Shown here piece after piece: positions 55,651-64,000 of a stretch of 64,000 bases of DNA (the stretch's first letter is position 1; the number at the start of each line of letters is the position of its first letter). The DNA is from Apostichopus japonicus (taxonomy: Eukaryota; Echinodermata; Holothuroidea; Aspidochirotida; Stichopodidae). The position numbers were made by a program, and so were the translations under genes. The DNA is taken from the NCBI RefSeq assembly GCF_037975245.1, contig NC_092580.1, forward strand, positions 35,125,001 to 35,189,000, read 5' to 3'. The notes under the pieces are model-generated. The model worked only from the letters and a program-made list of their open reading frames with translations, made no database searches and was not told where the DNA came from.

Positions 55651-56959
55651 GGTTAAACTTATATAATTATTGTTGTAACGACCTCCCAATAATTCTAACA
55701 AATATGGAAGGGTAATAACACGGAAAATGATTTTATGTTTATTGGCATGTGATGATATGCACATTGACACGTGGAACGCGCGCGGAGCGCGTGACAAATT
55801 TTGGTTATATTTTTCGGGCAAGTCGTTACAGCCCCCCCCCCCCAATCAAATGAGGCGCCTACGCCTATGGGGAGGGGTGGTAAATGCAGGCATGTGTATT
55901 CTTGAGCGATTGTCAAGGATGTCAATTTTTCACGCAACTGTTTTCGAACTCACTTGATTGAGGGGCCCCGCTCTATTGCCGGGCCCAGGGCCCGGTGATC
56001 TCTTAAGACGGCCCTGTGACTTGGTGACGGAAGTTTGAATAATTTGTCAGACCATGTCAGACCATCCGGACATTATCTACAGGTTACAAATATACTGTTA
56101 GTCCCGACTCGACGCCGTGACCTAGTTTCCCATTGTCGTGAAGACCCGTGGTCTTTAACTGACCCAAGCACACTGAGCGACTGATGATAAACGATTGAAA
56201 AATAGTGGCACGGTTCCATTATTACGTGAGGTAACATACTGGAAATATCGCTAAACTAAGTTACATACCTCATCATGTGCACTACCATGACAACGGGATA
56301 ACACGGACAAAAAATTAACGAAAACCAAATAATTATTTTCACTCTGTTATAGGTAGTCCAAATCAATGTGTTGTGAGTTAATGATTCAACGAGAGAAGGC
56401 TCTGCACCGACAGAAAACTCTGAGCGGCTTTTCGCTGAGATCCAAACACCCCCTCCCCACCAATCATGACGCTCCACCCTGAGTGCCCTCCCTCAAACTG
56501 TTTGCTTCCCTCATTCCCCACTTTGGTACCGCCACTGCTCAAAGCCCCCAGAGCAAAGGATTAGTGGCGTGCACATGATTTTCAATGGGGGGGGGGGGGG
56601 AGCAGCTCACGATTAGATTATTGTTTGTAGTGGACTAGAATTATACCAATGGTGTGCATGGGGTGGCCTGGGGCACGTGCCCTCCCCCCCCAAATGGTTC
56701 CCCCCAGATGCGATTTGTGGTGTTAAAAATATACTCAAACAAACCTTTTTTTTACAAAGGACGAAACGTATTAAGTTCATCAGTAAAACTTCTTTCCAGC
56801 GACCATCACAATAACCAGTTGTTTCTCACTAACATGGTCACAGAGGCCCCGGCGTGAACCGCTAGTGACCACTAGTCACTACTACGGCCTGCATGAATTT
56901 AAATTTAAATTTCAACACTCTTATTTAAACACATTATCACAGCAAAAGGGTTAATTTCC
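55651..56959. other. Intergenic with decayed MITE fragments
   Basis: C-runs at about 55828 and 56695 and a G-run at about 56588 are followed or preceded by words such as AGGCGCCTACGCCTATGG and AGTGGCGTGCACATGATTTT, which look like eroded element ends. No pair with a target duplication was identified. No gene. Confidence 0.55.
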
Positions 56960-58540
56960 ATTTTTGGTTCCTTGCTTTAGCAAAAGGAAACCTATGTAGT
57001 CAGGTTGGCGTGTGTGTCTGTGCGTCTGTGTGTGCATCTGTGACACTTGCTTAGGTACGCTCTATCTCAATAAGGGAAAGTTGGATTGAGGCCAAACTTG
57101 GACTATAGATCCACCATATGAAGAAGGTGTGCCCTATTGTTTTTGGTGCCCACAAAGGTCACCAAAGATCAGTTATGGTCCAAAAACCCAAAATATTAAA
57201 ACTGCAATATCTCCCAGTGCCAGTGTGGGACAAGGGTTGATATTTTGGGACAATTTGTGAACTGGTTAGGGGAACATTTAGAAAGTTAACATTTATGTTA
57301 TCCAAGGTCACCAAAGGTCAATTAATGTTAAAAAACTATTATTTTTGCGATAACTTGAGAACGAATTAACCTTTAGGGTTGGGAGTTGCTTCAATGTAAT
57401 CCAATTGTCGACCCGCATCTGGGTGACCCTTGACCTCAATTTGACCTCTGGTGACCTTTAAGTGTTTTGGGGATTTTTACAGTGTCGATGCTATTTTCAG
57501 ATGCCAAAGGTACCTTCTGATCATAAATGTCAATAGGTTGACCCCCGTGTGACCTTCCTGTGCGAAGTTATATGAGGTCAAAGTTTTCAGTCGGAGTTAG
57601 GACGGCTGTACAGACTTGTCGTGTTGATTTTTGGAATCAGGAGATCAAACTACATCTGAAACCAAGGTCAAAAGGTCAAAGGACACATTAGAAAAAAATG
57701 TGCTTATTTTGGGAGAAAACAGGCGAAAAAGAAAATGTTTGGTTTTGATGCTAGATTTGGATATCAAAGGTACCTTCCGATCAAAAATGTCAATGGGTTG
57801 ACAACCGGGTGACCTTTGTGTGTGAATTTATACGAGGTCAAAGTTAATTTTCAGACATTTAATGCAATAACTCCCAGTGTCAAGGTGTGACACGGTTGGG
57901 TATTTTGGGACAAGTTGCGAATGGTATAGGGGAATATTTTCAAACTTAACGGTCATGTGATCCGAGGTCACCAAAGGTCAATTAATGTTAAAAAATTAGT
58001 ATTTTGGGGGGAGAAAATGGGCAAAGAAAATAATGTTTGAATTTTTATAGTTTGATGCTATATTCACGTCTCACCGATCAAAAATGTCAATGGGTTGACC
58101 CCCAGGTGACCTTTGTGTGTGAAGTTATACATGTTCAAAGTTAATTTTTAGACATTTAATGCAATTAACTCCCAGTGCCAAGGTCTGACACGACGGGTGG
58201 TGGAACATTTTCAAAGTTAACGGTCATGTGATCTGAGGTCAACAATTTTATCATATCTGTTGACCCGCTTGTAGGTGACCTTATATTTCTTACATTTTCG
58301 ACGCCATATTCAGATCTCAAAAGTGCCTTCCGATCAAAAATCCGATCACAATTTGTGATCACAAAAGTGTTGGCTATAGTGTTGGTTACTTTATGGGAAT
58401 ATGTAGGACCACAATTACTTGGACTATTTGAGCCCAATCTTGCTATGATAATTTTATGTGTATTGTCATATACCCCTACGCAAGGAACCACAGTGCCCTT
58501 GGGCTCTTGTTTGTATAACTATTTTATCCGCCTCAATTAA
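56960..58540. repeat. AGGTCA-rich dispersed repeat with internal duplication
   Basis: Starts near GCAAAAGGAAACCTATGTAG and GTGTGTGTCTGTG, then holds dozens of TGACC/AGGTCA words. An internal block, AGGTCACCAAAGGTCAATTA + ATGTTAAAAA, occurs at about 57303 and 57964. GGGTTGACCCCCGTGTGACC-like words occur at about 57536, 57795 and 58093, so a unit of several hundred bp is repeated. It is non-coding. A relative of its start is in ARL8 intron 2 (31976-32200). Confidence 0.7.
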
Positions 58541-58599
58541 AAACATAAATATCGGACTGACTAAGCCCGAAAATTCTTGAACATAAAGTAACTTCAAGT

Positions 58600-58788
58600 T
58601 GCAAAATATAGCACCAGATTGCATCAAGGACCCTTAATCGATCAAAAATTTCTCAAAGGGGAGGAGGACACACCCTCCCCTTACACCCCTCCCCCAGGAC
58701 GGCATTCACAAATGAACATTGTGCCCCCTAAGTTAGTGCTGTGCCCTTCCTGTACCCCCAATGATTGAAATGTCTGGCGACGCCACTG
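58600..58788. mobile_element. MITE fragment related to 4604-4982
   Basis: GCACCAGATTGCATCAAGGA, AAAGGGGAGGAGGACACACC and CCTCCCCCAGGACGGC parallel the right half of 4604-4982. It ends GGCGACGCCACTG. No left end or target duplication was found. Confidence 0.6.
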
Positions 58789-61183
58789 GGGGAGTGGGAG
58801 GGGTATGAACCTTTATGGAAGGTAAACAGGATAACGAGGGATGTTATTAAGACGGGTATGAGGCCCTCGGGTCGTTGCAGCCGATTCCCATGTGGGGAGG
58901 GAGGTCTTGGGATCCTCGAGAAGAAAAGTTTAACATTTAGACGACACATTTTGCATTCTATAACTGGCATATTTAAGCCGTAACTAGGTCTATACAGTAA
59001 TTAGGTCTAAACGGAAGGGTGTGCTAACACTCGAAATACTCTTGATTCTTTGTGAGGTTAAAAACGAGGTGTACACCCAGAGGAGTGGTTCAATTCTCTG
59101 CCGATTGTAATTTGTCAGTTTGCCGAACTCAAAAGTGTATATAACAAACATAAACACAAAGAACTGTTTGACTATTATAAAACGTCAAGGGCAAGTGTAG
59201 GCCCTAATACTAATTTAACCAGAATGCGAAATGCATTGAGGTTCCGATGACTTCAGTGCACTGGACTTCTGGTAGTTAGTATAACCAGAACTAGATGCAA
59301 TAGATATGGCGCGAACCACCATGTTGATACAATAACACTATGGCATGATGAACACAGGTCAGTCTACTGTACGTGGCTATACATATGAATCCACACCAAG
59401 TATTAGAGGTATTCACAATTTCCATCGTTTGATATCATGTACAAGGTTTTTCAGAGTTTGACCTCTGGTGACCTACATGAGATTTGACCTCACAAGCAAT
59501 GGGATTCTTGTACTCAATATGGCAAATCCATATACCATGTATGAAAAGTATCCATGATTTCTACCATGAGAAATCCTGTTTTCAAGGTTTTCAGGCCTCG
59601 ACAAATATTTTTTTAAAGTAAAAGTACTCGCTATTTGGCGACCGTGACTTATAACTCTTAGTACTCGCCAAATTTCACTCGGCACTAGGCCTATGATTGC
59701 TGTTCAAGTCTCCATAGTACTGATCTACAACATCAATACTTTCTGTGAAAAAGATTAGGCACTTAGGCAGATGCATGGTGCTACGTAATTGCACATTGGA
59801 AAATTATGTTTCTGTGCAGTATGAAATTTAACCTTTTTCCACCAAAAGTAAGTGATGAACAAAGTAAAACATGACGCAGAATCATAAATAAGCAGCTAGG
59901 CCTACTGCAGTGTCTTATGAACTCAAAAGTGTATAACAAACATAAACACGAAGAACTGTTTGACTGTTATAAAGCGTCAAGAGCAAGTGTAATACTAATT
60001 TAATAATTTGAGAAAATGAACGTTACATACTCAAATTCGCAAATAAAATCATTAAATGTACATTTCAAATTAGGATCATAATTTTAGTATGATGATTTTC
60101 TTAAGAAAACATAACTTTTACAATATGCATAATTAGCTACTCAAAAAACAAACATAAATGTTATACCACTCCTACATCAGCTTTCACGGTTCTCCTACGT
60201 CAACGATGACTAAGATGTCACATGTAACACTTGTTCCATTACTCTTTCTCTATAATTTCCTCTTTATATCAAACTTCTCCATCTCGAAAAAAAGAGTTTG
60301 AAGTTCACGTGCTGAGGCTTACAAGTCATACAGCTGGGGAAAAGCGTCTGCGGAGGGGATGAACTAGACTGTGTCTTGTTTATCAGTTTTACCCATCCGC
60401 ATACTTACACCATAGGACTGTTAAGGTGGCATACTCCTATTAGAGTCTATATCCATCCGCTCGATTGTTCTCCTATCTCAGGAAAAGTGCTAAAAAGCAG
60501 CAGTAGAACATCTTTTTTGACCTGCTATCAATCATGATCTACTATTTTGTGGGTTGCATGTTGAAGAACATGAATAGAGGTACATGTGGTGCAAAAATTT
60601 GGTCAATTGAGGCAATTTTAGACCCCTTTAGGCTTCCCAGGAGCAGCGTACGAAAATTGTTTACTACTGAGTGAAGAGGTTTGTTTACAAATGGCGAAAA
60701 CTTCCGGCTCTAGCAAAACATATGCGCGGTCATGTTATGAAAAATTGATGGTGCCATGAAAGGCCAACTCGTCAGCTATCCGGTGTTGGGTAGCGTTTAG
60801 CTAGTGAGAACTTCTATCTAGACTTAGAGACCACATTACTTTTGTGATTTAGTGTGTAAGTCAATGGGGCTTTTAATGGGCGTATGCTACCAGACACGAG
60901 TGGCCATGACACGAAAATTTCAACTTCCTGTCTTTTTGGGATCCATCTAAGCATGCTCTCATCAACCATTCTGCCAGTTAAAAATTTGATTTTTCCCTTC
61001 GAAAATTGAGATTTAATTTACCCTCTTGGGCTTGAAAAGTTCGTTCGGCTGAAAATTTTCCTAATCTCATGACGTCATGTGACGTCATGTTGTGAACACG
61101 ATTCGGCTCTCGCTGATTCCTCCGAACACATATCATACTTACAGTACGACAAGTGTACATAAATACACAAAACAATCGATAAC
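58789..61183. other. Intergenic, no gene seen
   Basis: Two imperfect copies of AACTCAAAAGTGTATA(TA)ACAAACATAAACAC...GAACTGTTTGACTATTATAAA at about 59127 and 59920 show a local duplication. 60645-60800 matches 26150-26310. No coding signal. Confidence 0.65.
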
Positions 61184-61509
61184 ATGTCGGAGCGAAATCA
61201 GATCGAAATTTCCCGTGGAATGTCAGATTTAGAACCAAATGCGGTAACCGAAGTTCAAAGTGATAGTGGTTCTTCACCAGGCAGTGAAATTAGGCTATAA
61301 TTAGAGTGCCCTTTCTCATATTCGAAGCAGAGAGTGAAGACGATGATCATGCCAATATTAAACCGAACGTTGAGGGTGGACCTGAGGTGTTAGAACCGTA
61401 TCAGTTCGAGCCTGTTAAACGAGCCGAAATTGAAGCTCCACAACATATCGAAGAACAAACCCGTTCGGAACTATTGCAAGGAACATACAACGTGGTAAGA
61501 ATTTATTAA
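61184..61509 (+). pseudogene. P2X7-intracellular-domain-like protein fragment (N-terminal part)
   Basis: Frame 1 opens MSERNQIEISRGMSDLEPNA, then VTEVQSDSGSSPGSEIRL and stops. A second frame then reads VPFLIFEAESEDDDHANIKP, NVEGGPEVLEPYQFEPVKRA, EIEAPQHIEEQTRSELLQG. Together they look like the acidic leader and P-Y-x-F-E-P start that I associate with the expanded P2X7-ICD-like proteins of marine invertebrates, broken by a 1-bp frame change between about 61260 and 61300. Further on, a frame at 61541-61786 has RCVTVTYNPYVQC, whose C-x10-C spacing is compatible with the CITxHPGFxxVC core, but this is weak. The usual WCxCGNC motif was not found. It could also be a spliced gene with an unseen intron. 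It converges with the THAP relic. Confidence 0.35.
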
Positions 61510-61744
61510 CGAAGCATTTAAAAACAAAATCCAGTCCATTTTGTGCATGTGTTGTTGGAATTCGCGGAACTCCCTAAACCGTATTGTGCGTTGTGTTACG
61601 GTGACTTACAACCCATATGTACAGTGTGTTGGCTATGTATTCATATACATGTACAAGGATTGCCACTTGCCCATTGGAGGTTTCCTGTTCTCCAATCTGG
61701 TCTTCGGAGTTGTTAATGTGGAATACTTGACAGAAGAACGACTC

Positions 61745-61992
61745 GTTTATGTCGACCCGTTAAAGCCCATTTGTTTTATATCATAAAAAGGAGGGATCGT
61801 AGTATGCTTCCGTGAAGTGTTCGCTACATATATACGGAGCTGTATACTGGCTAGGCCCAGTGAATCGGCGCTGGTGTTGTGCACTAACTTTGTCATAATC
61901 GCCGTGTTTTTTTCGTCCTTCGGCCATCGATGAAGGCTAATTGCATGGGTTATGACATTTGTGCAGCCCCCAACAACACAACGGACCGGCAT
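61745..61992 (-). pseudogene. THAP zinc-finger domain, double frameshift
   Basis: The minus-strand ATG at 61992 opens MPVRCVVGGCTNVITHAISL then HRWPKDEKNTAIMTKLVHNT, the THAP start with C-x4-C and the (S)xHxxPKD motif. Near 61860 the frame shifts; in the next frame the sequence continues TGPSQYTAPYICSEHFTEAY, with the conserved C-x2-H pair (ICSEHF). At the A-run 61785-61792 the frame shifts back to YDIKQMGFNGST and stops. All four C2CH ligands are present but in two frames, so no intact domain is made. Met stands where the invariant Trp before the first shift is expected. By family knowledge THAP domains bind DNA and occur in P-element, Kolobok and related transposon proteins. It is either a decayed transposon gene or indel errors in the assembly. 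Confidence 0.7.
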
Positions 61993-62855
61993 TACTCTCG
62001 GATATTTTACAACATGTTGTAAAACAAACTTGAAATTTCTAGCGATATAGCGTAATACAGTGGTTGTTCTCTCAGTGTAAATGTGCGTGTATGTGTGACG
62101 GTAAGATCGTCGCGCATCCGGTACGTGCCTGGGCTTGGCACTTGTGTTCCTAACATGACGTCATATTGTCTTGTTTTGAAATCGCACAGATATCTATTTT
62201 TCGGATGCGAATATTAAAACGTTAATTTCTAATTAGTCCTTGAGGTTTTCAAGGTGATGAGGATAGTTTTGTACATAGATTTTCTCATAGATTCAGATGA
62301 AGTCACTCTTGATTAGTTGGATTTTTCGTGTCATGGCCTCTTTAACCGTCAAAACTCAATAAGACCCGCCAGCGAGATTTTTTCCCAGCGCGGTAAAGGC
62401 CATCATTTGCATCCTCGCTTCTCATTGGCTGGGTCTTGCACTTTTGATGCTGAATTGGAAAGTTCTTGTTTACGCTATGCGTGTGTGATTGTACATGAAC
62501 ATACACGTGCACGGAGTGGATCGTGATCCGCATACACCTAGTGTATGAACTGGCGAATGTCTTGAGACAACTTTGTTAAAAAATGTGTTAAAATGTTTTT
62601 CTTTGCTTTTGCGCCGACTTGTTTGTGTACATTAACATCCATAAGTTCGTAAACAATACTGCGACCATGGACTGTGAGTGTGCACGTCTCATTGTAGATG
62701 ACTGTCTTTCTTTGAAGGTAAGGATTACTTAGATTGATGATCCAAAACTGAAAAGCCAATTAATCGAATAAGTTAGTTTTTACAAGGGTGAAGCTTCGAA
62801 GTGATGGTGGAATTTGCTGTCACAGAGTACTGCGATGGCACTGCACGCAGATTAA
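61993..62855. other. Upstream flank of the THAP relic, no other gene
   Basis: Frames of 63-73 codons in this stretch have no recognisable motif. Nothing else is supportable. Confidence 0.65.
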
Positions 62856-63111
62856 CAGGGGCGTCGGAGCCGGTACTAGTAGGCTAAATGTGACTACTCT
62901 GGCATGGCAGGGGTCTTGTTTTCAAGCTCGGGAAGTGCCATTTCCTGCAATCTGGGAGGCATTTTTCAAAATTTTCTCCATTTTACGCTACGCGCCAACC
63001 ATGGTGGCGCGTAGCGTAGTTCGACCTACCAAACGTCCCCCGATAATTATTATAGATGGCCACCGTACTCTGATCTGCCGTACCAATCCCAAATAGCTAC
63101 CGACGCCCCTG
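62856..63111. mobile_element. MITE with CAGGGGCGTCGG ends
   Basis: Starts CAGGGGCGTCGG and ends CCGACGCCCCTG, perfect 12-bp inverted repeats, 256 bp. The interior shares TTTTCAAGCTCGGGAAGTGC with 25455-25700. It holds a perfect palindromic version of the core motif, TACGCTACGCGCCA...TGGCGCGTAGCGTA (62984-63018). The flanks CAGATTAA and AGATAATT match only after a shift, so the target duplication is uncertain. Confidence 0.78.
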
Positions 63112-64000
63112 AGATAATTACGTACCAGGCGTTTGCTTGCTTCAAAACTGCTTCAAAACATTGGACAGATTGACCGTTTCTGGTTGACTATTTACTTGAG
63201 ATGCTTTTACACTTTAAACTGATACACTCTTAATTTGGAGCATAGACATTGATTTGATTTTCAAAATTGTGACCCTTTGAAACGGTTTATTATGACCATT
63301 TGGCACGGTTTTCAGATAATATAATACGAAAGATATATGCCTAGTATTTAGTCATGTATGTTAGTAGTACCACTGCCACTGTGGATTATAGTTATTGAAC
63401 ACAGAAATTGTCTTACGTTTATATTATATGGTGATTTTTTGTATCATCTTCAAAACTGTTTTGGTTTGATTTAACTTCTTTAAATTTGCAGCAACAGAGT
63501 TGTGCGATACATAACCACATACCCTCTAAACCCATGGCATAACACACCGACAAATATGAACGCGTACCATTGTACATTCTGCTGCTAGACTGTTTTCTTT
63601 TTTTTTGAGTGTACTAGGCAGAGTGGCCGTGTGCAATGTGGTATGTGATGAGCGATTCAGTGCAGCAGCTGCTAGTTGATATTGTAATGAAGCTTATGTA
63701 TACGGACCCCAGCCAATGGGAGCGTGGTATGCTAATCTTGGCCTTTACCGCGCTGGGGAAAAAAAATCGCGACCCGCCAGGACTTCGCAAACATTACAGC
63801 GGGGTTACAATACACTGCCACACCGGTACTCGTTTAAAGTAATGTGATCGGCAACCCAGTTGGTTACGTTTGTTAAGACTGAATGATGAACTAACACACA
63901 CACGAAAACAGTTTAGACATCAATTTGAGCATTCCGACTAGGCACATTTCAACTATAAATTAGGTCAATATGTAAGTAGCTTTATAACCGTGGTGGTATA
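63112..64000. other. Right edge, no gene seen
   Basis: AT-rich. A 68-codon frame at 63636-63842 (WYVMSDSVQQLLVDIVMKL start) has no recognisable domain and no splice context that I can defend. Confidence 0.6.

Noticed and set aside
61747-61992. Treating the 81-codon minus-strand frame as an intact small THAP protein
   Set aside because: The middle of that frame does not match THAP; the matching ICSEHF segment is in another frame, so the open frame is a product of two indels.

Overview
This is eukaryotic, animal-type genomic DNA. Genes are split by GT-AG introns, intergenic and intronic DNA is full of satellites and small DNA transposons, and there are no bacterial operons. The repeat style (poly-G/poly-C-flanked MITEs, AGGTCA-rich repeats, foldback-like elements) and the two conserved genes fit a marine deuterostome invertebrate, most likely an echinoderm. 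That placement is an inference, not something the sequence proves.

Two real genes can be read exon by exon, both on the + strand. (1) The 3' part of a class C GPCR of the metabotropic glutamate receptor family (group II-like) has five exons at 1221-1391, 2893-3090, 6882-7933, 10124-10373 and 11369-11484. They encode 594 residues: the end of the ligand-binding domain, the cysteine-rich domain, seven transmembrane segments and an acidic tail ending in a TRV PDZ-ligand. The 5' exons lie left of the window, behind a 112-bp satellite. (2) A complete ARL8 lysosomal small GTPase (187 aa) has six exons at 28229-28351, 31016-31096, 34557-34630, 35110-35203, 37322-37460 and 47288-47340, with every G motif intact. 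A third, degraded locus near 61.2-62.0 kb holds a frameshifted THAP zinc finger on the minus strand, converging on a plus-strand fragment that resembles the P2X7-intracellular-domain-like proteins.

The rest is repeat-driven. 1-1193: 112-bp satellite. 3.5-4.1 kb: long (GTCATC)n microsatellite facing its own complement. 5.86-6.11 kb: exactly six 42-bp units. 13.0-14.0 kb: 47-bp satellite. 15.45-18.69 kb: 31-bp satellite with a CTCGAGTCAC core in three subfamilies. 21.6-23.2 kb and 42.1-44.4 kb: two foldback-like elements whose arms are arrays of short palindromes (CACTTAAGTG and TTACCGCGGTAA). 44.4-47.2 kb: 93-bp satellite split by a transposon. 50.4-52.1 kb: three minisatellites. 54.9-55.65 kb: 87-bp array split by a MITE.

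At least nine non-autonomous hAT-like elements can be delimited by terminal inverted repeats with exact or near-exact 8-bp target duplications (4604-4982, 26335-27416 with 26640-27041 nested inside, 28852-30361, 39054-40773, 45090-46751, 47996-48413, 49369-49731, 55225-55609). A TTAA-flanked element sits at 36571-36903. No intact transposase was found, so all of these would need to be mobilised in trans. ARL8 introns 1, 4 and 5 have absorbed several of them without damage to the coding exons.
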